A stretch of DNA of 64,000 bases from Burkholderiales bacterium (GCA_017880775.1 JADGRQ010000010.1:1-64000), one strand, 5' to 3'. Shown: positions 35,929-44,303, numbered from the stretch's first letter. Made by a program: numbers and translations. The notes: generated from the sequence alone by a model not told the origin.

Positions 35929-36776
35929 ACGCAGAAGCCGACAGTCCGGGCAGGCGCGCGCTGAGCCGCCTGTTGCGGCGGAAAACCGCGGTGTTCGGGC
36001 TGGCGGTGGTCGCCGGCGTGATCGTGCTTGCGCTGGGCGCTGCATGGATCGCGCCCTTCGATCCGCTGCAGACGAGTTTCTCGCTGGTGCGCAGGCCGCC
36101 CGGCGCTGCGCACTGGTTCGGCACCGACGAGGTCGGGCGCGACCTGCTGTCGCGCGTGATCTGGGGCACCCGCGCATCGTTGTCCGCGGGCGTAATCGCG
36201 GTATCCATCGCGCTCGGCGTCGGCGTGCCGCTCGGCATGCTCGCGGGCTACGTCGGCGGCCCGCTCGATGCGCTGATCAGCCGCATTACCGATGCGATGC
36301 TGGCCTGCCCGTTCCTCATCCTCGCCATCGCGCTGGCGGCATTTCTGGGGCCGAGCCTCGGCAATGCGATGATCGCCATCGGCATCACGGCGACGCCGAT
36401 CTTCGTACGTCTCGCGCGCGGCCAGGTGCTGGTGGTCAGATCGGAAGATTACGTCGAGGCCGCGCGCGCGGTCGGCAATCCGCCGCATCGGATACTGGTG
36501 CGCCACATCCTGCCGAACATCCTGCCGCCCGTGATCGTGCAGGCCACGCTGGCGGTGGCCACCGCGATCATCGCCGAGGCGAGCCTGTCGTTTCTCGGCC
36601 TCGGCCAGCAGCCGCCCGCGCCGAGCTGGGGGTCGATGCTGAACACGGCACAGCGTTTTCTCACCCAGGCGCCGTGGCTGGCGGTTTTTCCGGGCGCGGC
36701 GATTTTCGTCACGGTGCTCGCGTTCAATCTGCTCGGCGACGGGCTGCGCGATGCGCTCGACCCGAAAAGCCAGTGA
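35925..36776 (+). CDS. dppC: Dipeptide/oligopeptide-type ABC transporter permease (DppC)
   Basis: 283 residues from the ATG at 35925, preceded by GAGGGG and overlapping dppB by 4 bases. The DppC marks are HWFGTDEVGRDLLSRVIWG, the coupling loop EDYVEAARAVGNPPHRILVRH and EASLSFLGLGQQPPAPSWG. The frame is open far upstream within dppB but this start alone gives a DppC N-terminus. It ends the operon; the next gene, boxR, is convergent 15 bases on. Confidence 0.93.
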   Translation: MNAEADSPGRRALSRLLRRKTAVFGLAVVAGVIVLALGAAWIAPFDPLQTSFSLVRRPPGAAHWFGTDEVGRDLLSRVIWGTRASLSAGVIAVSIALGVGVPLGMLAGYVGGPLDALISRITDAMLACPFLILAIALAAFLGPSLGNAMIAIGITATPIFVRLARGQVLVVRSEDYVEAARAVGNPPHRILVRHILPNILPPVIVQATLAVATAIIAEASLSFLGLGQQPPAPSWGSMLNTAQRFLTQAPWLAVFPGAAIFVTVLAFNLLGDGLRDALDPKSQ

Positions 36777-36791
36777 ATGCGATCGCCCGTC

Positions 36792-37553
36792 TCAGGCCGC
36801 CGCCAGCATGCGCCGCAGGTCGGCGACGCACTGGCGCACGGATTTGCCGGTGGTGTCGAGCGTCGCATCTGCCTTCGCGTACAGCGGGGCGCGCTCCTGC
36901 AGGATGCGGCGCAGTTCGTCCATCGCGGCGGCCCGGCCCTGCATCGGGCGCAGGTCGCCCTGCGCCATCACGCGCCGCATGTGCTCCTCGGGAGACGCCT
37001 TGAGCCAGACGGTGAAGCACGAAGCGAGCAGCTCGCGGTAGGTTTCGGGTTCGCTCACCAGGCTCCCGCCGGTGGCGATCACCGCGCGCGCGTTCTGCTT
37101 CAGCACGCGCGCCAGGGCCCGCCGCTCGAAGCGCCGGTAGCCGTCTTGCCCGTAGATCGAAAAGATCTCGGCCAGGCTGGTGCCGGCTTCCTTTTCCACC
37201 TGGTGGTCCAGTTCGATGAAGGTCGCATTCACGCCTTCGGCGAGCCGCGCGCCGATGGAGGACTTGCCCGCGCCGCGCAGGCCCACCAGCGCCACGCGAC
37301 GGCGCTCACGAGCCGCCGTGACCGCGGCCGACTCGCGCACCAGGTCTTCGACGCCGGTGCCCAGCGCATGCGCGACCAGCCGCAGCAGCAGCACCGAAAT
37401 ATTGCCCTGCCCGGATTCGAGCTGCGCGAGGTAACGCTCCGAGACGCCGGAGGCGGACGCGAGGCCCTTGCGCGTGAGTGTGCGCTCAGCGCGCAGCGCG
37501 CGCACGCGTTCGCCGATACTGCGCAGGTAAGCTGTTTCGCTCTGTTCGGGCAC
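36792..37553 (-). CDS. boxR: BoxR/BzdR-like regulator: XRE HTH fused to shikimate-kinase-like domain
   Basis: 253 residues from a GTG. Residues 10-70 form an XRE-type HTH (TRKGLASASGVSERYLAQLESGQGNI pattern); residues about 86-250 are a shikimate-kinase-like domain with P-loop GLRGAGKSS (91-99), FIELDHQVEKEAG and FRRFE-like residues. In BoxR and BzdR this domain binds benzoyl-CoA and relieves repression of benzoate genes. The linker is short, so the protein is smaller than the roughly 300-residue relatives. It is divergent from the flavodoxin-benzoate-CoA ligase pair with palindromes between, supporting local control. Confidence 0.88.
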   Translation of the reverse strand: MPEQSETAYLRSIGERVRALRAERTLTRKGLASASGVSERYLAQLESGQGNISVLLLRLVAHALGTGVEDLVRESAAVTAARERRRVALVGLRGAGKSSIGARLAEGVNATFIELDHQVEKEAGTSLAEIFSIYGQDGYRRFERRALARVLKQNARAVIATGGSLVSEPETYRELLASCFTVWLKASPEEHMRRVMAQGDLRPMQGRAAAMDELRRILQERAPLYAKADATLDTTGKSVRQCVADLRRMLAAA

Positions 37554-37555
37554 GG

Positions 37556-37598
37556 TGCATTATAATGCTTGACGGGAATTCTAAGGTGCAATATATTG
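37556..37598. promoter_or_regulatory. Two TGCA-type palindromes, probable BoxR operators
   Basis: TGCATTATAATGC contains a perfect 12-bp palindrome (37557-37568) and TGCAATATATTGA contains a perfect 10-bp palindrome (37589-37598); their TGCA starts are 31 bases apart, three helical turns. TGCA repeats are, as I recall, a feature of BzdR operators. The second covers the -10 box of the promoter, which fits repression. Confidence 0.65.
37569..37597 (+). promoter_or_regulatory. Sigma-70 promoter for flavodoxin-bclA
   Basis: TTGACG (37569-37574), a 17-base spacer, and TATATT (37592-37597): one mismatch from consensus in each hexamer and ideal spacing. Transcription would start near 37604, about 24 bases before the TTG start of the flavodoxin gene. 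Confidence 0.75.
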
Positions 37599-37627
37599 AG
37601 TGTCAACGAAAAGGGGGGGTTCCGCGC

Positions 37628-38104
37628 TTGCCGCTCAAGCTCACCATCCTCGTCGGCACCATGACCGGCACCGCGCAGTTGGTCGCGCAGGAGTTGCAGC
37701 TCACCTGGGAAGACGACGACACGCAGGTCGAGGTGCTGCCGATGGATGGCCTCGATGCGGGCGTGTTCGCCCGCGAGGGCGTGTTCCTCGTATGCACCTC
37801 CACCTACGGACAGGGCGATGTGCCCGACAACGCAAAGCATCTCTACGGTGCGCTGTGCCGCGACAGGCCCGATCTCGCCCACGTGCGCTACGGGCTGTTC
37901 GGGCTGGGCGATCGCACCTACGCGGAGACCTTCAACTTCGGCGGCAAGCGTTTCGACGACGTGTTGACCGAACTCGGAGCGAAGCGGATCGGCGAGCGGG
38001 TCAGGCACGACGCATCGTCCGGGGTGATGCCCGAGGACAAGGCGCTCGAGTGGGGGCCGGAGTGGCTGGCGCTCGCGCGGGCTAAGGCCGAACAGACTGC
38101 GTAG
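37628..38104 (+). CDS. Flavodoxin-domain protein
   Basis: 158 residues from a TTG with a G-rich ribosome site (AAAAGGGGGGG) 8 bases upstream; there is no ATG in the usual place, and the ORF further upstream runs through the promoter. FMN-binding loop TMTGTAQLVAQE and the second loop TSTYGQGDVPDNA, plus YGLFGLGDRTYAETFNFGG, place it among short flavodoxins of the CPR/sulfite-reductase type. It is a single-domain electron carrier. It precedes the benzoate-CoA ligase by 18 bases and follows the BoxR-type promoter, so it probably supplies electrons to a step of the same aromatic pathway. Confidence 0.87.
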   Translation: MPLKLTILVGTMTGTAQLVAQELQLTWEDDDTQVEVLPMDGLDAGVFAREGVFLVCTSTYGQGDVPDNAKHLYGALCRDRPDLAHVRYGLFGLGDRTYAETFNFGGKRFDDVLTELGAKRIGERVRHDASSGVMPEDKALEWGPEWLALARAKAEQTA

Positions 38105-38122
38105 CGAGACCGGGAGAATACT

Positions 38123-39709
38123 ATGAGTGTTTCCACGTCTATCTCCACCGCGGACCATTCCGCCAGCCCGCCGAGCATCGAGATTCCGCGCCTGTACAAC
38201 GCCGCGGTGGACCTGGTCGAGCGCAACCTCGCAAGCCGGGGCAGCAAGCTTGCCTATGTCGACGATGCGGGCCAGTACAGCTTCGCGGAACTGTCCGAGC
38301 GCGTAAACCGCTTTGGCAGCGGGCTGCTGTCGCTCGGCCTGGCGATGGAGGACCGCGTGCTGATCGCGATGCACGACGGCATCGACTGGCCGGTCGCATT
38401 TCTGGGCGCGATCAAGGCGGGCATCGTGCCGATCGCGGTCAACACGCTGCTCACGACGAAGGATTACGAGTACATGCTGGGCGACAGCCGCGCGCAGGCG
38501 CTGCTGGTATCGCAAGCCCTGCTGCCGCAGTTCGCGCCGCTCATCGGGAAGCTGCCTTTCCTCAGGCACATCATCGTCTCGGGCAGTGACGCCCAGGGAC
38601 ATGTCGCATTCAAAGATGTGCTGGCGAAGGGACGCAAGGAGCTCGCGCCGGCGCCGACCACGCGCGACGACGCGTGCTTCTGGCTGTACTCCTCCGGATC
38701 GACCGGGATGCCGAAGGGCACGGTGCACGTGCATTCGAGCCTGATCGTCACAGCGGAGCTGTATGCGGTTGGGGTACTGCGCCTGGCGGAAAGCGACGTG
38801 GTGTTTTCCGCGGCGAAACTGTTCTTCGCCTACGGACTGGGCAATGCGCTTTCGTTTCCGCTGGCCGTGGGTGCGACGACGATCCTGATGGCGGAGCGAC
38901 CGACCCCGGCCGCGGTGTTCAAGCGGCTCACCGAGGGGAAGCCGACGGTCTTCTACGGCGTGCCGACGCTATACGCGGCGATGCTTGCGGATGCCGCTTT
39001 TCCGAAAAGCGGGGCGCTGTCGATTCGCATGTGCATATCGGCCGGGGAAGCGCTGCCGCCGCAGATCGCCAGGGGTTTCAAGGAGAAGACCGGCGTCGAG
39101 ATCCTCGACGGCATCGGCTCGACCGAAATGCTGCACATCTTTCTCGCCAACCGCCCGGGCGATCTGCGCTATGGCACGACCGGCAAGGCGGTGCCGGGCT
39201 ATGAGTTGCGCATCGTGGACGATCAGGGCGAAGCCGTGAAGCGGGGCGAGTTGGGCGAGTTGCAGATCGGCGGCCCGACCAGCGCTGCGTATTACTGGAA
39301 CAACCGCGAAAAGAGCCGCACCACATTCGCCGGCCAGTGGACCAGGAGCGGCGACAAGTATTCGCAGGACGCCGATGGCTACTACGTCTACGGCGGGCGC
39401 TCCGACGACATGCTCAAGGTGGGCGGCATCTACGTGTCCCCCGCCGAGGTCGAGGCCGCGCTCGTCTCGCACGACGCGGTGCTCGAAGCGGCCGTGGTCG
39501 GCGCCGAGGACGAAAACCGGCTGGTGAAGCCGAAGGCCTACGTGGTGCTGAAGCAGGGGCAGACCGCGAGCGATCAGCTCAAGGCGAAACTGCAGCAGCA
39601 CGTCAAGGACAAGCTCGCACCCTACAAGTATCCGCGCTGGATCGAATTCCTGGGCGAACTGCCGAAAACCGCGACCGGGAAGATCCAGCGCTTCAAGCTG
39701 CGCGGCTGA
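38123..39709 (+). CDS. bclA: Benzoate-CoA ligase family protein
   Basis: ATP-dependent acyl-CoA ligase of 528 residues, matching benzoate and 4-hydroxybenzoate-CoA ligases in size. AMP-binding loop YSSGSTGMPKGTVH (189-202), FFAYGLGNALSFPLAVGAT, LDGIGSTEMLHIFLANRPGD and YWNNREKSRTTF are typical of the BclA/BadA group, and catalytic Lys520 lies in PKTATGKIQRFKL. Start ATG follows CGGGAGAATACT. Operon with the flavodoxin and under the BoxR-type promoter supports benzoate or a hydroxybenzoate as substrate; the reductase operon at 47560 makes 4-hydroxybenzoate a plausible second substrate. Confidence 0.9.
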   Translation: MSVSTSISTADHSASPPSIEIPRLYNAAVDLVERNLASRGSKLAYVDDAGQYSFAELSERVNRFGSGLLSLGLAMEDRVLIAMHDGIDWPVAFLGAIKAGIVPIAVNTLLTTKDYEYMLGDSRAQALLVSQALLPQFAPLIGKLPFLRHIIVSGSDAQGHVAFKDVLAKGRKELAPAPTTRDDACFWLYSSGSTGMPKGTVHVHSSLIVTAELYAVGVLRLAESDVVFSAAKLFFAYGLGNALSFPLAVGATTILMAERPTPAAVFKRLTEGKPTVFYGVPTLYAAMLADAAFPKSGALSIRMCISAGEALPPQIARGFKEKTGVEILDGIGSTEMLHIFLANRPGDLRYGTTGKAVPGYELRIVDDQGEAVKRGELGELQIGGPTSAAYYWNNREKSRTTFAGQWTRSGDKYSQDADGYYVYGGRSDDMLKVGGIYVSPAEVEAALVSHDAVLEAAVVGAEDENRLVKPKAYVVLKQGQTASDQLKAKLQQHVKDKLAPYKYPRWIEFLGELPKTATGKIQRFKLRG

Positions 39710-39716
39710 CCGGGTC

Positions 39717-39736
39717 GTCCCCGCGAATGCGGGGAC
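39717..39736. repeat. Intergenic hairpin GTCCCCGC-gaat-GCGGGGAC
   Basis: Perfect 8-bp stem 8 bases after the benzoate-CoA ligase stop, between convergent genes. It may act as a terminator, and it resembles the short inverted repeats at 24232 and 59568. No U-run follows. Confidence 0.5.
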
Positions 39737-39752
39737 CCAGGTTTCCAGTTGA

Positions 39753-40085
39753 TCAGCCCTTCAGGCAACTGCTCATGAACTTCTTGCGCTCGTCGCCTTT
39801 CATGCCCTTGTCGCCGGCCTGCTTGTTGCAATCGGTCATCTTGTTCTGCTGACCTTGCTGCTTGGCCGACGGGCCCGGCTCCTGGCCTTTCAGGCACGAG
39901 CTCATGAACTTCTTGCGCTCGTCGCCTTTCATGCCCTTGTCGCCGGCCTTGGCGTTGCAATCCTTCATGCGTTCCTGCTGCGCCTTCTGCTTTTCGCTCG
40001 GTTCCTTCTTGGCCGACTTGTCCTGCGCCATCGCCAGCGGCGAGGTCGCCAGGATGAAGCACACTGCAGCGATCAGTTTTCTCAT
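39753..40085 (-). CDS. psiF: PsiF repeat protein
   Basis: Secreted small protein of 110 residues. The ATG at 40085 follows GGGAGGCTCT and starts a signal peptide ending AMAQ. Two near-identical PsiF repeats follow, each with MKDCNAKAGDKGMKGDERKK / MTDCNKQAGDKGMKGDERKK and FMSSCLKG; the paired Cys of each repeat probably form disulfides. PsiF is phosphate-starvation inducible in E. coli but its function is not known. The frame is open to 40136 upstream without a signal-like start. Convergent with bclA. Confidence 0.92.
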   Translation of the reverse strand: MRKLIAAVCFILATSPLAMAQDKSAKKEPSEKQKAQQERMKDCNAKAGDKGMKGDERKKFMSSCLKGQEPGPSAKQQGQQNKMTDCNKQAGDKGMKGDERKKFMSSCLKG

Positions 40086-40219
40086 AGAGCCTCCCAAGGT
40101 TTTGAATAATAATGATGATCGATGTTGCAAGGACATTCCTTCAAACGCCGTCCACGTCCTCGCTGACCGGATAACGCATGGGCAGCGGATTGCGCTGACA
40201 CGACTCGAAAAGGAACGCG

Positions 40220-40913
40220 ATGGTCAGGATATACGCACTGAGCTGCGGCGCAATGGAGTTCGATCGGCGTGCGTTCTTTCCCGATGATCCGGCTGGCGCC
40301 CGGCTGGGGATACCGGTGCCCGCGTTCCTGCTCGTCCACCCGAAGGGCCGCGTCCTGTTCGACACCGGAATTCACTGCGACACTTTGCGCGATCCGGTCG
40401 CCCGGCTGGGCGAGCGCACCGGTCGCTTCTTCCAGATGTATTGCGGCGCAACAGAAGGGGTGGTCAACCAGCTCGGTCTGCTCGGCATCCGAGCGGATGC
40501 CGTCACACACGTCGTCAACTCGCATTTGCATTTCGATCACTGCGGATGCAATGCATCGTTCCCGCAGACGACGATACTCGTGCAGCGGGAAGAGATGCTG
40601 GCAGCGGGCGCTGCAGCGAGCCAGTACAGCGGCCGCGACTGGGATCAGCCCTTGAACTACGAGCTGGTCGACGGCGAGCGCGACCTGTTCGGGGACGGAA
40701 CCCTGCTGCTGATTCCAACGCCGGGGCATACGCAGGGGCACCAGTCCCTGTGCGTGAATGCCGGCCGCGGGCGCCGTCTGGAACGCCGCCGAGATGAGGC
40801 ACTCGCTGGCCATGCTGCGCGGCCTGCGCGAGCGCAAGGCAATGACACTGATCTACGGTCACGACGGCGCTCAGTGGGCGTCATTGCCCGTTGCTCCCGA
40901 TCCGCTCGCGTGA
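40220..40913 (+). pseudogene. Metallo-beta-lactamase-fold hydrolase (AHL-lactonase-like), internal deletion and frameshift
   Basis: The first part reads an MBL-fold lactonase-like protein with NSHLHFDHCGCN (HxHxDH motif) and PTPGHTQGHQSLCVN with the third His. After this the frame is lost; another frame continues from about 40770 with AVWNAAEMRHSLAMLRGLRE and TLIYGHDGAQWASLPVAPDP to a TGA at 40911-40913, the expected C-terminus with the last His. About 25-30 residues between, including the bridging Asp of the metal site, are missing. The gene is therefore inactive unless the sequence is misassembled. An ORF in the first frame runs to 40951 without family features. Confidence 0.75.
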
Positions 40914-40947
40914 CTATACTGCGGCGACCTGGGGACGAAGTTAACCG

Positions 40948-42561
40948 GTGACCCGCGTGATCCGCTCGACCATGCAGCGCATGCCGCTGTCGATCAACCA
41001 ACTGCTCGAACGAGGCGGACGGCTGTTTCCGCAGTCGGAGATCGTCAGCCGCCTGCCCGACAAGTCGCTGGTGCGGCATACCTTCGCCGATTTCTACCGC
41101 CGCTCGCGCCAGCTCGCGTCCGCGTTGCTCGCCGCCGGCCTCGAAAAGGGCGACCGCGTCGCCACGCTTTGCTGGAACCACTACGCGCACCTGGAGTGTT
41201 ATTTCGGCATCCCTGCCGCGGGCGGAGTGATGCACACGCTGAATTTGCGTCTGGCGCCCGACGAGATCGCGTGGATCGCCAACCACGCCAACGACCGATT
41301 CCTGATCGTCGACGACATCCTGCTGCCGCTCTACGAGCAGTTCCGCGCCAAGGCGGCGTTCGAGAAAATCATCGTCGTTCCGTTCGGCGGCGCAAAGGTG
41401 AATGCGCCGTTTGTGGATTACGAGGCGTTCATCGCCGGCGCGCCCGCGGGTTTTGACTACGTTCCCCACGAAGAGGACGACCCGGTTTCGATGTGCTACA
41501 CCTCCGGCACCACCGGCCGGCCCAAGGGCGTCGTGTATTCGCACCGCTCGACGGTGATCCATACGCTGATGGCGAACCAGCCCGATCACTGGGGCCTGTC
41601 GGCGAAGGACCGCGTGCTGCCGGTGACGCCGATGTTCCACGCCAACTGCTGGGGCATTCCCTACGGCTGCGTGATGCTCGGCATCAAGCTGGTCTTTCCC
41701 GGCCCGCATCTGCACCCTGAAGACCTGATGACGCTGATGGCCGCCGAGCAACCCAGTTACGTGCTGGGCGTGCCGACCATCTGGCTGGCGATGGCGCAAT
41801 TGCTCGAATCGAATCCGCAAAAGTACAAGCTTCCGAAGGGGGTGCGCATGCTGGTCGGCGGCGCGGCGATGCCCGAGTCGCTGATTCGCACCTACCTCAG
41901 GCATGGTGCGACTGTCACGCAGGGCTGGGGCATGACCGAGACCAGCCCGGTCGGCAGCATCGCCTACCTCAAGCCCGAGTTGCAGGGCGTGAGCGAGGAC
42001 GAGCGCATCTCGCGCTATGCAACCGCAGGCGTACCGGTGCCGATCATGGACCTGCGCATCGTGGACGACGCAGGACATGAGCAGCCCTGGGACAACAAGG
42101 CGGTGGGCGAGATCCAGGTGCGCGGGCCGTTCATCACCGGCAGTTATCATAATGTGCCTGCGGACCCTGAGAAATTCACCGCCGACGGCTGGCTGCGCAC
42201 CGGCGACGTCGCGGCGATCGACTCGCACGGCTACATCCGCATCGCCGACCGCACCAAGGACCTGATCAAGTCGGGCGGCGAGTGGATCAGCTCTGTGGAC
42301 ATGGAAAACCTGCTGATGGCGCATGGCTCGGTGCAGGAAGCGGCGGTGATTGCGATCCCGGATCCGAAATGGAGCGAGCGGCCGCTCGCCTGCGTGGTGT
42401 TCAGGCCCGGCAAGACCGCCACCACGGACGAACTGCGCGCGCACCTCGCGTCGAAGTTCGCCAAGTGGCAGCTGCCGGATCGCTTCGAGGTCCTCGACGC
42501 AATCCCGCGCACCTCGACCGGCAAGTTCTGGAAAGTGAAGCTGCGCGAGCGGTTCTGCTGA
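40948..42561 (+). CDS. Medium/long-chain fatty acyl-CoA ligase (AlkK-like)
   Basis: Acyl-CoA synthetase of up to 537 residues. GTG at 40948 is used; in-frame ATGs at 40972 and 40981 would shorten it slightly. AMP-binding motif YTSGTTGRPKGVVYSHR, substrate-tunnel region MFHANCWGIPYG, the GWGMTETSPVG motif and the GDVAAIDSHGYIRIADRTKD block are those of AlkK/FadD3-like ligases; the terminal Lys is in TSTGKFWKVKL. Only 2 bases separate its stop from the HtrA-like gene, so they are in one operon. The substrate is more likely an aliphatic acid than benzoate. Confidence 0.9.
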   Translation: MTRVIRSTMQRMPLSINQLLERGGRLFPQSEIVSRLPDKSLVRHTFADFYRRSRQLASALLAAGLEKGDRVATLCWNHYAHLECYFGIPAAGGVMHTLNLRLAPDEIAWIANHANDRFLIVDDILLPLYEQFRAKAAFEKIIVVPFGGAKVNAPFVDYEAFIAGAPAGFDYVPHEEDDPVSMCYTSGTTGRPKGVVYSHRSTVIHTLMANQPDHWGLSAKDRVLPVTPMFHANCWGIPYGCVMLGIKLVFPGPHLHPEDLMTLMAAEQPSYVLGVPTIWLAMAQLLESNPQKYKLPKGVRMLVGGAAMPESLIRTYLRHGATVTQGWGMTETSPVGSIAYLKPELQGVSEDERISRYATAGVPVPIMDLRIVDDAGHEQPWDNKAVGEIQVRGPFITGSYHNVPADPEKFTADGWLRTGDVAAIDSHGYIRIADRTKDLIKSGGEWISSVDMENLLMAHGSVQEAAVIAIPDPKWSERPLACVVFRPGKTATTDELRAHLASKFAKWQLPDRFEVLDAIPRTSTGKFWKVKLRERFC

Positions 42562-42562
42562 C

Positions 42563-43537
42563 ATGGCCGAATCGCACAACTGGGCATTCCCCGCGAAGCT
42601 GCAACCGGATTCCGGGGAAGTCGGCTTCGATCTTGAGCGGGCGCTCGACGCCGTGGTTTCGGTGCGCACCGAAGTGCCCGAGGACGCGTTCACGGCTTCG
42701 ATCCTCGGCACCGAGCGGCTCGGCAACGGCGTGGTGATCCGCGACGACGGGCTGGTGCTCACCATCGGCTACCTGATCACCGAGGCGAGCGCGGTCTGGC
42801 TGACGACGAATGGTGGCAATGCGGTGGGCGGCTATCCTCTCGCCTACGATCAGGCGACCGGTTTCGGCCTGGTGCAGCCGCTCGGCCGCCTGGGCGTTGC
42901 CGCGTTGCGGCGCGGATCGGCGGCTTCCTGCGAGGTCGGCGATGACGTGATCATGGCAGGCCACGGCGGCCGGAAGCATGCGCTCAAGACGCAGGTCTTC
43001 GCGAAGCGTGAGTTCGCGGGCTACTGGGAGTACGTGCTCGACGAGGCGCTCTTCACCGCGCCGGCGCATCCGCAATGGGGCGGGGCAGCGCTGATCGGGG
43101 ACGACGGCCGGCTGCTCGGCATCGGCTCGCTGCTGGTGCAGGAACAGGTCGAAGGAAAATCTCTGCAGGGCAACATGATCGTGCCCATCGACATCCTCGA
43201 GCCGATCCTGGAGGACCTGTTGACCCGCGGGCGCGCGAACTGCCCGCCGCGCCCGTGGCTGGGCATGTACACGGCCGAAGTCGGCGAGAAAATCGCGGTG
43301 GCCGGCCTGGCCGAAGGCGGGCCGGCGGAGCGCGCGGACGTGCAATCCGGCGACGTGGTGCTCGAGGTGGCGGGAGACCGCGTGCAGGGACTCGCGGATT
43401 TCTACCGGAAGGTCTGGTCGATCGGACCAGCGGGCAGCGAGGTGCCGCTCACGTTGTCGCGCGAGGGCGCGGTATCGCGCGTGCAGGTGCATTCGGCCGA
43501 CCGCCAGGATTTTCTGAGGAAGCCGCAACTGCACTGA
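42563..43537 (+). CDS. HtrA/DegP-like trypsin-fold protein with PDZ domain, catalytic triad lost
   Basis: 324 residues without signal peptide. Residues about 25-215 follow the S1C protease pattern (GNGVVIRDDGLVLT, IMAGHGG, QWGGAALIGDDGRLLGIGSL) and about 230-310 a PDZ domain (WLGMYTAEVGEKIAVAGLAE, GGPAERADVQSGDVVLEVAG). The three catalytic positions are replaced: His by Tyr70 (LTIGYLI for LTNxHVV), Asp by Gly100 (ATGFGLV for xTDLALL) and Ser by Trp172 (HPQWGG for GNSGG). The chain is otherwise intact, so it is a pseudoprotease, perhaps a binding or scaffold protein. It is co-transcribed with the acyl-CoA ligase and methyltransferase. Confidence 0.85.
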   Translation: MAESHNWAFPAKLQPDSGEVGFDLERALDAVVSVRTEVPEDAFTASILGTERLGNGVVIRDDGLVLTIGYLITEASAVWLTTNGGNAVGGYPLAYDQATGFGLVQPLGRLGVAALRRGSAASCEVGDDVIMAGHGGRKHALKTQVFAKREFAGYWEYVLDEALFTAPAHPQWGGAALIGDDGRLLGIGSLLVQEQVEGKSLQGNMIVPIDILEPILEDLLTRGRANCPPRPWLGMYTAEVGEKIAVAGLAEGGPAERADVQSGDVVLEVAGDRVQGLADFYRKVWSIGPAGSEVPLTLSREGAVSRVQVHSADRQDFLRKPQLH

Positions 43538-43544
43538 TCGAAGC

Positions 43545-44258
43545 ATGAGTCGCACATGCCTTGCGGCGTTGCTGCTGTTCCAGGCCCTCACGCTGCCGTT
43601 TGCGCTGGCGGAAAATGGCGAGCGCTACGCCCGCGTTCGGGCCAGCCCCGACGGCATAGGCAAGGTCTACCTCGGCCGCGAGATCGCGCAAGTGATGAGC
43701 TATCACGGTGCGCCGTGGCTCGAGCGCCCCGAGCGCATGGAGGAGGAACGGCCGGATCTGGTGCTTGCCGCGCTGGAACTCAAACCCGGCATGACGGTGG
43801 CGGACATCGGAGCGGGCAGCGGGTACTACTCCTGGCGCATGGCCGAGCGCGTGGGCGCTCCAGGCACCATATACGCGGTGGATATCCAACCCGAAATGGT
43901 CAGGCTGCTGGAGGTACAGATGTCGCAGCGGCGCGCATCCAACGTGAAGGCCGTGCTTGGCACCACCACCGATCCGCGCTTGGCGCACGCAACGCTCGAT
44001 CTCGCGCTGCTGGTGGACGTCTACCACGAGTTCGAATATCCGTACGAGATGCTCGCTGCGATTGCGCGTGCGCTCAAGCCCGGCGGCCGGCTGGTGTTCG
44101 TTGAGTACAGGGCGGGCGATCCGAAAGTGCCGATCAAACCCTTGCACACCATGACCGAAGCCCAAGTGAGGAACGAGGTTGCGGTTCATCCGCTCGAATG
44201 GGTAAAGACCGTGAGCAATCTGCCGTGGCAGCACGTCATCGTTTTCCGCAGGAAATGA
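43545..44258 (+). CDS. Exported class I SAM-dependent methyltransferase
   Basis: 237 residues. The N-terminus MSRTCLAALLLFQALTLPFA looks like a signal peptide ending near ALAEN. The methyltransferase core follows: motif I VADIGAGSGYYSWRMAE, motif II region IYAVDIQPEMV, DVYHEFEYPYEMLAAIARAL and GGRLVFVEYR. A methyltransferase with a cleavable export signal is unexpected because SAM is cytoplasmic, but this subgroup recurs in proteobacteria. It starts 7 bases after the pseudoprotease gene. Substrate unknown. Confidence 0.83.
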   Translation: MSRTCLAALLLFQALTLPFALAENGERYARVRASPDGIGKVYLGREIAQVMSYHGAPWLERPERMEEERPDLVLAALELKPGMTVADIGAGSGYYSWRMAERVGAPGTIYAVDIQPEMVRLLEVQMSQRRASNVKAVLGTTTDPRLAHATLDLALLVDVYHEFEYPYEMLAAIARALKPGGRLVFVEYRAGDPKVPIKPLHTMTEAQVRNEVAVHPLEWVKTVSNLPWQHVIVFRRK

Positions 44259-44303
44259 TGCTACTTTGGCAGGCCTGAACGGAATGGAATAAAGGGGGCA
44301 AAC

